Below are positions 17,134 to 25,399 of a stretch of 64,000 nt of DNA, piece after piece. Source of the stretch: Myxococcales bacterium. Lineage in GTDB: Bacteria > Myxococcota_A > Polyangia > Polyangiales > Polyangiaceae. A program made the position numbers and the translations under genes. The stretch's first letter is position 1; every line of letters starts with the position of its first letter. The notes under the pieces were generated by a model, which was given only the letters and a program-made list of their open reading frames with translations, was not told the origin of the DNA and ran no database searches. The stretch lies in NCBI GenBank assembly GCA_016712525.1, contig JADJQX010000007.1:744001-808000 (forward strand). The letters are read 5' to 3'.

Positions 17134-18846
17134 ATGAAGGATCCGAACCTCGTCCCGCCCACGTTGGTCGATGCCGTGAACGAGCTCGCACGCACGAGCT
17201 CGCTCGGGTTCACCTTCGTGCGGTCCGATGGCAGCGAGCGTCACGTCCCGTTCCCGGAGCTCCGCGAAGAGGCCCGCCGCCGCGCCGCGCACTTCGCCGC
17301 CCGTGGTCTTTCGAAGGGCGACAGGCTCGCCATCGTCGTGCCCGACCCGGACGAGTTCGTGCTGTCCTTCCTCGGAGCCATCTTCGCGGGCGTCGTTCCC
17401 GTGCCCATGGTCCCTCAGCTCTCGTTCAAGAACGTCGAGACCTACCACGACACGGTCGCGCACATCGCGAAGGCGTCCGGCGCGAAGCTCCTCCTCACGA
17501 CGGAGTCGACGCGCCCCTACGTCGAGCCTGCCGCCCAGAGGGTCGACTCGCTCGGCGGGATCCTGACGACGAGCGACCTCGCAGGCCCCATGGCGGGTGA
17601 GGTCGATGCGAAGGTCACGGGCGACGACCTCTGTTTCCTCCAGTTCACCTCGGGGTCGACCTCGAAGCCGAAGGGCGTCGTCGTGACGCACAGGAACCTC
17701 GCGTGGAACTCGCAGAGCTTCATGGTGAACGGCCTCGAGAAGGACTCGTCCTTCGACAAGGGCGTGAGCTGGCTCCCGCTCTTCCACGACATGGGCCTCA
17801 TCGGCTTCGTCATCGGCCCGCTCTTCACGAACATCCCGGTCGTGTTCCTTCCGACGGCTTCTTTCGTAAGGAATCCGAGGATTTGGCTCGATACGATCCA
17901 CAAACACCGCGGCACGATCACCTACGCCCCGAACTTCGCCTACCAGCTCGTCTCGAAGCGACTCAAAGAGAAGGACGTGGAGGCGTGGGACCTCTCGTGC
18001 ATGCGCCGAACCGGGTGCGGCGCCGAGCCGATCCAAGCGCGCACGCTCCGCGAGTTCGCCGACAAGCTCGCCCCCGCCAAGTTCGATCCGAAGAGCTTCA
18101 TCCCGTCGTACGGCATGGCCGAGGCCACGCTCGCCATCACCTTCACGCCGCTCGGGAAGGGGCTCCGCTCCGATCGTATCGACCCGAAAGAGCGTGAGGA
18201 CGCGAACGCCGTCCCGTCGACCGCCGACGACGCGCACGAGCTCGCGAACTGCGGCCGGCCGTTCCCCGAGCACGAGGTTGCCATCGTCGACGAGGCCGGA
18301 AATCGCCTGCCCGATCGCAAGGTCGGCGAGATCGTCACGCGGGGGCCGAGCATCTGCCAAGGGTACTACCAAGAGCCCGAGCTCACGGCGGCGGCCTTCA
18401 AGGACGGATGGCTCCACACCGGCGACCTCGGCTACACGGTGGACGGCGAGGTGTTCGTGTGCGGGCGCCTGAAGGACCTCATCATCATCCGCGGTCGCAA
18501 CTTCTACCCCAACGATCTCGAGTGGGTGGTGAGCGAGCTCCCCGGCGTGCGCCGAGGCAACGTGGTCGCGTTCAGCGTCGACGGCGACACGGGCGAGGAG
18601 CTCGTCGTATGCGCCGAGGCGTTCCAGAGCGAGGCGAAGGGCCTCACCGAGGCCATAACGCAGGCGATTCTTGGTCATTTCGCGCTCAACGTGTACAAGG
18701 TCGTCATCGTCCCGCAGGGCACGCTGCCGCGCACGTCGAGCGGCAAAGCCCAGCGTCGCAAGACGAAACAAATGTTCCTGTCGGGGCAACTCGCCCAGGC
18801 GCAGCGTGTGCAAGACGGCCCTGCCGAGCCGGCCCCCAGCGTGTGA
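17134..18846 (+). CDS. fatty-acyl-AMP ligase (FAAL-type adenylation enzyme)
   Basis: A 570-residue ANL-superfamily enzyme. The ATP-binding P-loop motif is FTSGSTSKPKGV at about 171-182, the region before the active site reads LPLFHDMGLIG, and YGMAEATL at about 326-333 is typical of the FAAL/FadD32 branch. GDLGY and RLKDLIIIRGRNFYPND mark the hinge, and PRTSSGKAQRRKT near 535 carries the C-terminal Lys. Such enzymes activate free fatty acids as acyl-AMP and load them on an ACP. Two ACP genes follow immediately (50 and 26 base gaps), which supports this role. A TTG at 17119 would add five residues; ATG at 17134 is preferred, but neither has a strong ribosome binding site. Confidence 0.85.
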   Translation: MKDPNLVPPTLVDAVNELARTSSLGFTFVRSDGSERHVPFPELREEARRRAAHFAARGLSKGDRLAIVVPDPDEFVLSFLGAIFAGVVPVPMVPQLSFKNVETYHDTVAHIAKASGAKLLLTTESTRPYVEPAAQRVDSLGGILTTSDLAGPMAGEVDAKVTGDDLCFLQFTSGSTSKPKGVVVTHRNLAWNSQSFMVNGLEKDSSFDKGVSWLPLFHDMGLIGFVIGPLFTNIPVVFLPTASFVRNPRIWLDTIHKHRGTITYAPNFAYQLVSKRLKEKDVEAWDLSCMRRTGCGAEPIQARTLREFADKLAPAKFDPKSFIPSYGMAEATLAITFTPLGKGLRSDRIDPKEREDANAVPSTADDAHELANCGRPFPEHEVAIVDEAGNRLPDRKVGEIVTRGPSICQGYYQEPELTAAAFKDGWLHTGDLGYTVDGEVFVCGRLKDLIIIRGRNFYPNDLEWVVSELPGVRRGNVVAFSVDGDTGEELVVCAEAFQSEAKGLTEAITQAILGHFALNVYKVVIVPQGTLPRTSSGKAQRRKTKQMFLSGQLAQAQRVQDGPAEPAPSV

Positions 18847-18895
18847 CCCGAAAGACCTTCCGCCCGCAACGATTCACGAGACACGAGAGAGAGAA

Positions 18896-19150
18896 ATGGC
18901 GATGAACCGCACCGAGCTTTTGGCCCTCTTCGAGAGCACCGCGACCGAGGTCGTCGAGAAACCGTTCAAGAACATCTCGGAGGGCACGGTCATCAGCGAG
19001 CTCGGCATCGACTCGCTCGGCATGCTCGAGATCGTCGGCGCGATGGAGCGCAAGCTCAAGATCCAGATCCCGGACGAGTCGCTCGCCGGGCTCCAGACCG
19101 TGAAAGACCTTCTCGAGGCCGTCGAGAAGCGCATCTCCGCTTCGGCCTGA
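18896..19150 (+). CDS. acyl carrier protein 1
   Basis: An 84-residue acyl carrier protein. The phosphopantetheine attachment site is LGIDSLGMLEI with Ser near residue 40, in the expected position for a four-helix ACP. A GAGAGAGAGA purine stretch lies just upstream of the ATG at 18896; a second ATG is two codons later. It lies between the acyl-AMP ligase and a second ACP, so it probably carries the acyl group activated by the ligase or the extender for the ketosynthase. It differs markedly from the second ACP around the Ser (DSL against DSM), suggesting separate roles. Confidence 0.9.
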   Translation: MAMNRTELLALFESTATEVVEKPFKNISEGTVISELGIDSLGMLEIVGAMERKLKIQIPDESLAGLQTVKDLLEAVEKRISASA

Positions 19151-19176
19151 ACCGCCACCGAGAGAGGAAGACGTCC

Positions 19177-19434
19177 ATGTCCCATGAGAACCTGAAAGAC
19201 GAGCTCCGGGCGCTCATCTGCGAGATCGCGGAGATCGACGCGCTCCCCGACGACACGCACTTCAAGGACCTCGGCATCGACTCGATGATGGGCGTGGAGA
19301 TCGTGGCCGCGATCGAGCGCCAGTACCACGTGAAGATCGAGGACTCGGAGCTCAAGGAGGTGTCGACCCTCAACAAGTCGTACGACCTCGTGCTCGGCAA
19401 GCTCGCGCCCTCCGTCGCCCAGTCGGCGGAGTGA
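19177..19434 (+). CDS. acyl carrier protein 2
   Basis: An 85-residue acyl carrier protein with attachment motif LGIDSMMGVEIV, Ser near residue 36. A GAGAGAGGAAG ribosome binding site precedes ATG 19177. The stop overlaps the GTG of the thioesterase gene by four bases (GTGA), so the two are coupled and the thioesterase may act on this carrier. Having two dissimilar ACPs in tandem suggests one serves the loading ligase and one the elongation step. Which is which cannot be told from sequence. Confidence 0.9.
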   Translation: MSHENLKDELRALICEIAEIDALPDDTHFKDLGIDSMMGVEIVAAIERQYHVKIEDSELKEVSTLNKSYDLVLGKLAPSVAQSAE

Positions 19435-19877
19435 GCACGAAGGCCCACGCGGCCCGCTTCGTTCCGCGCACGGGCTCGCTCGAGATGCGGGTGCGGTACG
19501 CCGACACCGACAAGGCCGCCGTGGTCCACCACGCGGCCTATTTGTCGTTCCTCGAGGCGGGGCGGATCGAGCTCTTTCGTGAGCACGGGTTCGACTACGC
19601 GGCCTTCGAGCGCGAGACCGGCACGGGCCTCCCGGTGATCGATCTGAGGGTACGCTACCGCGCCCCGGCGCGCTTCGACGACCTGCTCAAGGTCACGTCC
19701 CACGTGTCCGACGTGTCCCGGTTTTCCGTGTGGATCCGAGGGGTTATCGAGCGTGACGGGGTCGTCCTCGTCGAGTCTTCCGTGAAGCTCGCGTGTGTCG
19801 GCATGGCGACCGAGGCGCCCCTCCGCATGCCACGCGCCTTCTTCGATGCGCTGCTCGAAGAGGGCTACGAGATCTGA
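19431..19877 (+). CDS. hotdog-fold acyl thioesterase (YbgC / 4-hydroxybenzoyl-CoA thioesterase type)
   Basis: A 148-residue hotdog thioesterase. The signature RYADTDKAAVVHHAAYLSFL has the family Y-x-D-T-D pattern (Asp near residues 25 and 27) followed by the conserved HHAAYL helix, and IDLRVRYRAPARFDD fits the second conserved strand. GTG at 19431 overlaps the ACP 2 stop. In context it probably releases the product from an ACP or removes stalled acyl groups; members also act on acyl-CoA. It is the last gene of the ligase-ACP-ACP-thioesterase operon and ends about 20 bases before the convergent DUF1993-like gene. Confidence 0.85.
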   Translation: MSTKAHAARFVPRTGSLEMRVRYADTDKAAVVHHAAYLSFLEAGRIELFREHGFDYAAFERETGTGLPVIDLRVRYRAPARFDDLLKVTSHVSDVSRFSVWIRGVIERDGVVLVESSVKLACVGMATEAPLRMPRAFFDALLEEGYEI

Positions 19878-19900
19878 CTCGCAGCCCCTCGAGGGAGCTT

Positions 19901-20413
19901 TCAGAGGTCGACGAGCGTCATGTGGCCGATGAAGTCGGCCTTGCCGAGCGGCACGCCGTTGTGGCGCAGGATCGCGTACGTCATCGAGGCGTGGAAGTAG
20001 AAGTTCGGCAGGGCGAGCTCCTCCACGTACGGCTTCGACGGCGAGCCCTTGCCCGGCATGAAGGGCAGGGGGATGACGCGGGCCTCGGCGCCCTGGAAGT
20101 CGTGGCGCGTGACGCTCTTCAGGTACTCCTCGCACGTCTTGATGCGGGCCCGGGTCTCGGCCCAGGTCTTCTCGTTGTCGGCGTGCACGGGGGGCTCGCG
20201 GCCCACGAGGCGCGCGACCGGGCCCTTGGCGGCGTCGCACATGGACTGGATCTGGCGGAGGAGCGGGTACTGGTCGGGGGCGAGGCGCGAGGCGAGGAGG
20301 ACGTCGACCTCGAAGCCGCGCTCCTTGGCGTGGGCTTCGGCCTTGTCGAGCCACGCGTCGACGTTGGCGAGCATCTTGAGGAACGAGGTCACGGTCACGT
20401 CGTGGAGGTTCAT
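19901..20413 (-). CDS. DUF1993-like protein
   Basis: A 170-residue protein whose sequence fits the DUF1993 family, related to the DinB-like helical bundle fold: it starts LHDVTVTSFLKMLANVDAWL and has LRQIQSMCDAAKGPVARLVG, ELALPNFYFHASMTYAIL and a late GVPLGKADFIG. Histidines near the middle and the end (NFYFHASM) match the family. The biochemical role of the family is unknown. No signal peptide or membrane segment is visible. ATG at 20413 starts the conserved helix, and the gene stands alone, convergent with the thioesterase gene. Confidence 0.75.
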   Translation of the reverse strand: MNLHDVTVTSFLKMLANVDAWLDKAEAHAKERGFEVDVLLASRLAPDQYPLLRQIQSMCDAAKGPVARLVGREPPVHADNEKTWAETRARIKTCEEYLKSVTRHDFQGAEARVIPLPFMPGKGSPSKPYVEELALPNFYFHASMTYAILRHNGVPLGKADFIGHMTLVDL

Positions 20414-20502
20414 GGCGGGCACCCTACAGGGCGCCCTCACGCCCGTAAACGCCTCTGTTTTGCGAGGTCGCCGCCTCGCACGAGGTGTGTCACCATGCGA
20501 CC

Positions 20503-21543
20503 ATGACGCGCGCCGCAGCCCTCCTCGCCCTCGCCCCGTTCGTCGTGCCGTTCGCCCTCGCGGCACAAGGTTGCTCCGACGACGCCGAGAGCTCGGACGC
20601 GGGCCCGCTCCCGACCACGACGACCACCGCCACGTCGACCTCGACGTCGACCTCGACGCCACCGGATGGGAGCGCACCGCCGGACGGGAGCGTTCCGGAT
20701 ACCTCGGTCCCCGACGCGGCCTCGTTCCCGGACCCGATCCAGGGCGTCGCCCCGGCGACTCTCGTGAAGGGCGGATACCAGTTCCTCGAGGGTCCGCAGT
20801 GGCTCCCCGCCGAGAACAAGCTCGTCTTCAGCGACGTGCAGGGCAACCGCATCCTCCAGCTTACGCCCCCGTCGACCGAGCCCACCGATTTTCGCAACCC
20901 GAGCGCGGGCGCGAACGGCAACGCGATCGACAAAAACGGGCTTCTTTACACGTGCGAGCACACGGGCAAGCGCGTCGCGCGGAGGCTCGCGAACGGCACG
21001 GTGGAGACCGCGGCGGGCATGTTCGGCGGCGCCCAGCTCAACTCTCCGAACGACGTGATCGTGCGCTCGGACGGCACCGTGTACTTCACCGACCCGAACT
21101 ACGCCGGCAACACCCAGCCGAAGCAGAACGTCTTCCGCCTGCCGCCCGGGGGAGCGCTCGCCGTGGTCGACGACACGCTCGAGAAGCCCAACGGCATCGC
21201 ATTGTCGCCGGACGAGAAGTCCCTCTACGTGGCGGTCGCCAGCGCCAAGACGGTGCGCAAATACGCGGTCTCCGCGGACGGGAGCACCGGGGCCGGCGCG
21301 ACGTTCGTGACGACCACGGGCACGAGCCCCGACGGCATTGCGGTCGACGACGCGGGCAACCTCTACGCGGCCACGTCGGTCGGCGTCGAGGTCTTCAAAC
21401 CGGACGGGACCCGCGTCGGGGCGATCACGGTTCCCATGCAGCCTGCAAACATCGCCTTCGGGGGGGCCGACCGTCGCACGCTCTACGTCACGGCGCGCAC
21501 GGGGCTCTACTCGACGCGCGTGAACGTGCCCGGCCCGCCCTGA
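20503..21543 (+). CDS. SMP-30/gluconolactonase-like beta-propeller lipoprotein
   Basis: A 346-residue protein with a signal peptide ending in a weak lipobox (ALAAQGCSDD), followed by a Thr/Ser-rich linker at about residues 35-55 and a Pro/Asp-rich stretch. The main domain carries SMP-30-type propeller signatures: FLEGPQWLPAENKLVFSDV, GANGNAIDKNGLLYTCEH, NSPNDVIVRSDGTVYFTDP, EKPNGIALSPDEKSLYV and PDGIAVDDAGNLYAATS. The family includes lactonases with a divalent metal site. The substrate is not clear. ATG at 20503 starts the signal peptide; a GTG six codons upstream is in frame but adds nothing sensible. It lies 58 bases before ileS and may be a separate unit. Confidence 0.8.
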   Translation: MTRAAALLALAPFVVPFALAAQGCSDDAESSDAGPLPTTTTTATSTSTSTSTPPDGSAPPDGSVPDTSVPDAASFPDPIQGVAPATLVKGGYQFLEGPQWLPAENKLVFSDVQGNRILQLTPPSTEPTDFRNPSAGANGNAIDKNGLLYTCEHTGKRVARRLANGTVETAAGMFGGAQLNSPNDVIVRSDGTVYFTDPNYAGNTQPKQNVFRLPPGGALAVVDDTLEKPNGIALSPDEKSLYVAVASAKTVRKYAVSADGSTGAGATFVTTTGTSPDGIAVDDAGNLYAATSVGVEVFKPDGTRVGAITVPMQPANIAFGGADRRTLYVTARTGLYSTRVNVPGPP

Positions 21544-21601
21544 GCCTGGCGCGCACTTTCGGGCCCGGAACGGGCCGAAAAAGCGCTATGACGCGGCTAC
21601 G

Positions 21602-24600
21602 ATGACACAGCCGCTCTTCGCCAAGGTCCCCGCCGAGCTCGACTTCCCCCGGGAAGAGCGTGAGATTCTCGCGCTCTGGCGGAAGATCGGCGTGTTCGAG
21701 AAATCGCTCGAGCGCACGCGCGACGGCAAGCCTTGGGTCTTCTACGAGGGCCCGCCCACGGCGAACGGCCTGCCCCACAACGGCCACGTGCTCACGCGCG
21801 TCGTGAAGGATCTCTTCCCTCGGTACAAGTCGATGCGCGGCTACCACGTGCCGCGCAAGGCCGGCTGGGACACGCACGGGCTCCCCGTCGAGGTCGAGGT
21901 CGAAAAAGAGCTCCACATGCACGGCAAGGCCGCCATCGAGGCCTACGGCGTGGAGCCCTTCGTGAAGAAGTGCATCGCCTCCGTGTTCCGCTACACGAAG
22001 GAGTGGGAGGAGCTCACCGAGCGCGTCGGCTTCTGGGTCGACCTCGACAAGGCCTACGTCACCTTCCACAAGAGCTACGTGGAGAGCGTGTGGTGGGCGC
22101 TCTCGAACCTGTTCGAAAAGGGGCTCCTCTACCAGGGCCACAAGGTCGTGTGGTGGTGGGCTCAGGGCGGCACGGCGCTCTCCTCGGGAGAGGTGGGGCA
22201 GGGGTACAAATCCGTAGACGATCCGAGCGTTTACGTGACGTTTCCGATCGCCCCCGGCCAGCGCGCCGAGCTCGAGGGCGCCGAGCTCCTCGTGTGGACG
22301 ACGACCCCGTGGACGCTCCCGTCGAACATGTACGCGGCCGTGAGCGCGGAGAGCCTGTACGTGGTCGTCGAGCTCGCGGGCAAGAAGCTCGTCATGGCCG
22401 AGGCGCTCGTCGAGCCGCTCGCGAAGAAGCTCAAGGTCGATGCGCCCGCGCCGCTCGCGAAGCTCCTCGGGAAAGAGCTCGCGGGGACCGCGTACGTGCC
22501 GCCGTTCGACCTCTACGCGAACGACGCGAAGGGGCATGCGCCCGTGTGGAAGATCCTCACGGCCGACTTCGTCACGCTCGACACCGGCACCGGCATCGTC
22601 CACGTCGCGCCCGCGTTCGGCGAGGACGACCACATGGCGCACCGGAAGCTCCTTGCAGAGTACAAGGACCTCCCGCTCTTCTGCGCCGTCCGCCCCGACG
22701 GCACTTTCGGTCCGGAGCTCTCGGCCTACGCCGGCCGTTGGGTCAAAGACTGCGACAAGGACATCCTCGCCGAGCTCAAGGGGCGCGGGCGGCTCGTCCA
22801 CGCGGAGACCTACCGGCACGACTACCCGTTCTGCTGGCGCGCCGACACCGATCCGCTCATCCAGTTCGCGCGCCCCGCCTGGTACATCCGCACGACGAGC
22901 CTCATCGAGAAGGCGAAGGAGAACAACCAGGCCATCACCTGGTTCCCTCCCCACATCAAAGACGGACGCTTCGGCGACTTCCTCGACAACAACGTCGACT
23001 GGGCCCTCTCGCGCGAGCGCTACTGGGGCACGCCGCTCAACGTCTGGGTGAACGACGTGACGGGCAAGATGGAAGCGCCCTCGAGCGTCGCCGCCATCAA
23101 GGCCAAAAATCCGAACGCTTTCAAGATGTTCGAAGACGCGAAGCGCGCCGATCCGACGCTCTCGGACGACCTCGTCGTGCACAAGCCGTGGATCGACGAC
23201 GTGACCTGGCAGAACCCGGGCGAAGAGGGCACCTACCGCCGCGTCCCCGAGGTCATCGACTGCTGGTTCGACTCGGGCTGCATGCCCTTCGCGCAGTGGG
23301 GCTTCCCGCACCAGGGCGCGGAGGCTTTCAAGAAGAGCTTCCCCGCGGACTTCATCTCGGAGGCGATCGATCAGACCCGCGGGTGGTTCTACTCGCTGCT
23401 CATGATCTCGACGCTCGTCTTCGACGCCGAGACCCGCAGGTCGCTCGGTCTCCCCGAAGAGACGCTGCCTCACCCCTACAAAACGTGCATCGTGCTCGGG
23501 CACGTGACCGACAAGGAGGGGAAGAAGGAGTCCAAATCGAAGGGGAACTACACCCCGCCCGAGGTCATCTTCGACGACGTGAAGATGGACTTCTTGGTGG
23601 CCGACGGGAAGGCCGAGGAGGCCCCGAAGCCGGGGACGGCGCTCGTCTGCCGCGAGGACCTCGAGGGCCTCGATCTCCAAGAGGGCGCCAAGGTCTCGGT
23701 GTCGCGCGAGGGGAGCGCCACGCTCACCTTGGAGCTCCGCGTGCACAAAAAGCTACGGCGGCGCGCCATCGTGCTCTCACCGAGCGACGCCACGGCGCTC
23801 GGGGTCGTGCCCGCGAAGGAGCAGGCCATCAAGGTCATCGACGTCCCGACCTTGCCCACGAACGAGCGTGTCACCGTGCAAGATCCGAGCGCCTCGGCCC
23901 CGGGTGCGGACGCCTTCCGGTGGTTCTTCTATGCGTCGAACCCGCCGTGGAACGCCACGCGCCACTCGCTCTCGAACGTCCGCGCGACCCAAAAGGAGAC
24001 GCTCGTCCGCCTCCGCAACGTGGTCTCGTTCTTCGTGCTCTACGCGAACATCGACGGGTTCGATCCCACGATCGCGGCGCCCCTCCCGAAGGACCGGCCG
24101 GAGCTGGATCGCTGGATCTCGAGCCTCTTCCACGACACGCTCGCGAAGGTCACGGCGTGCCTCGACGGGTACGACGTCCACGGCGCCACGGGCCACGTCA
24201 CGGAGCTCGTGGACGGCCTCTCGAACTGGTACGTCCGGAGGTCGCGCGAGCGCTTCTGGCGCTCCACCTGGGACGACGACAAACGCGCGGCCTACGCCAC
24301 GCTCTACGAGGTGCTCGTCGGCCTCGCGAAGATGCTCGCGCCGTTCGTGCCGTTCATGGCCGAGTCGATCTACCAAAACCTGGTCGTGGGCTGCCGCGCG
24401 CCAGGGGCCGCCGAGAGCGTGCACCTCGTCGACTGGCCGACGGCGGACACGTCCCTCGTCGACGCAGCCCTCGTGCGGAAGATGGACGCCGTGCGCGAGC
24501 TCGTGAGCCTCGGGCTCCAGGTGCGCACGCAGGCCAAGGCGAAGGTGCGCCAACCGCTCCGCACGGCCCACGTGGTCCTCTCGGACGACGTGCTCCGCGA

Positions 24601-25240
24601 GGGGCTCGCGGCCGCCGAGGGCATGATCAAAGACGAGCTCAACGTGCTCGGGCTCGCGTTCGTCGCGGGGGCCGACGTCGACACGTTCGTCACCTACCGC
24701 CTCAAGCCGAACTTCCGCACGCTCGGGCAGCGCGGGCTCGGCAAAGAGGCGCAGAAGCTCAAGAAATCGTTGGGAGATTTGCCCTCGGGCGAGGCCGCGA
24801 AGCTCCTCGCCGAGGTGCGCGCGACCGGGTCGTCGACGTTCGACGGCGTCACGCTCTCCATCGAGGACCTCGAGGTGGCGTTCGACACGCGCGAGGGCTT
24901 CTCGGCGGCGGGCGGGCGCCTCGGGGTGGTCGCGCTCGACACGCGCCTCGACGACGAGCTCCGAGAGCTCGGCCTCGTCCGCGAGCTCACGAATCGTGTG
25001 CAGAATGCACGAAAAGACGCGAAGCTCGAGCTCGCCGATCGGATCGTCCTCCGCGTCGCGGGGCCCGAGCCCGTACGTGCCGCGCTCGCCGCGCACGGCG
25101 CGAGGCTCTCGGACGACGTGCTCGCGGTGTCTCTCGAGGTGGTGTCGGAGCTCCCGCCCGAGGCCGACCCCGGCGAGCACCGCGACGCGTCGGACGTCGA
25201 AGGGCACGCCGTGATCGTCGCGCTCCGCAAAGCCCCGTGA
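21602..25240 (+). CDS. ileS: isoleucyl-tRNA synthetase with a large insertion
   Basis: The 1212-residue class I synthetase has the HIGH-type motif in PTANGLPHNGHVL (about residues 52-64), GWDTHGLPVEVEVEKEL after it, an editing domain with TTPWTLPSNM and TGTGIVHVAPAFGEDD, and KESKS (residues 642-646) where most IleRS have KMSKS. The usual GADAxRW region, close after KMSKS in other IleRS, starts only at residue 768, so about 100 extra residues lie between. The anticodon-binding domain follows (DRWISSLFHDTLAKVTACL). It is the only ileS in the window and runs to a full-length C-terminus, so it is probably the housekeeping enzyme. The overall type is closer to the eukaryote-like IleRS group than to the E. 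coli group. Confidence 0.95.
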   Translation: MTQPLFAKVPAELDFPREEREILALWRKIGVFEKSLERTRDGKPWVFYEGPPTANGLPHNGHVLTRVVKDLFPRYKSMRGYHVPRKAGWDTHGLPVEVEVEKELHMHGKAAIEAYGVEPFVKKCIASVFRYTKEWEELTERVGFWVDLDKAYVTFHKSYVESVWWALSNLFEKGLLYQGHKVVWWWAQGGTALSSGEVGQGYKSVDDPSVYVTFPIAPGQRAELEGAELLVWTTTPWTLPSNMYAAVSAESLYVVVELAGKKLVMAEALVEPLAKKLKVDAPAPLAKLLGKELAGTAYVPPFDLYANDAKGHAPVWKILTADFVTLDTGTGIVHVAPAFGEDDHMAHRKLLAEYKDLPLFCAVRPDGTFGPELSAYAGRWVKDCDKDILAELKGRGRLVHAETYRHDYPFCWRADTDPLIQFARPAWYIRTTSLIEKAKENNQAITWFPPHIKDGRFGDFLDNNVDWALSRERYWGTPLNVWVNDVTGKMEAPSSVAAIKAKNPNAFKMFEDAKRADPTLSDDLVVHKPWIDDVTWQNPGEEGTYRRVPEVIDCWFDSGCMPFAQWGFPHQGAEAFKKSFPADFISEAIDQTRGWFYSLLMISTLVFDAETRRSLGLPEETLPHPYKTCIVLGHVTDKEGKKESKSKGNYTPPEVIFDDVKMDFLVADGKAEEAPKPGTALVCREDLEGLDLQEGAKVSVSREGSATLTLELRVHKKLRRRAIVLSPSDATALGVVPAKEQAIKVIDVPTLPTNERVTVQDPSASAPGADAFRWFFYASNPPWNATRHSLSNVRATQKETLVRLRNVVSFFVLYANIDGFDPTIAAPLPKDRPELDRWISSLFHDTLAKVTACLDGYDVHGATGHVTELVDGLSNWYVRRSRERFWRSTWDDDKRAAYATLYEVLVGLAKMLAPFVPFMAESIYQNLVVGCRAPGAAESVHLVDWPTADTSLVDAALVRKMDAVRELVSLGLQVRTQAKAKVRQPLRTAHVVLSDDVLREGLAAAEGMIKDELNVLGLAFVAGADVDTFVTYRLKPNFRTLGQRGLGKEAQKLKKSLGDLPSGEAAKLLAEVRATGSSTFDGVTLSIEDLEVAFDTREGFSAAGGRLGVVALDTRLDDELRELGLVRELTNRVQNARKDAKLELADRIVLRVAGPEPVRAALAAHGARLSDDVLAVSLEVVSELPPEADPGEHRDASDVEGHAVIVALRKAP

Positions 25241-25399
25241 TCCCTCGGTTCGGCGCGAGGGAAGGTCCGGCCCGGCGGGGTCGTACCTTTCCTCCGCTAC
25301 GATGACCGCGTCGCATACCGTCCGCCCAATTCGCTTCCCGCCGTCGAATCGGGGAGGGCCGGAGGGGCGTTCTGGTAGAGTCGACGTTCGGAAGGGGCG

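Noticed and set aside
21488..23746. Long minus-strand frame opposite ileS
   Set aside because: Antisense of a certain tRNA synthetase gene; no family signature in the translation.
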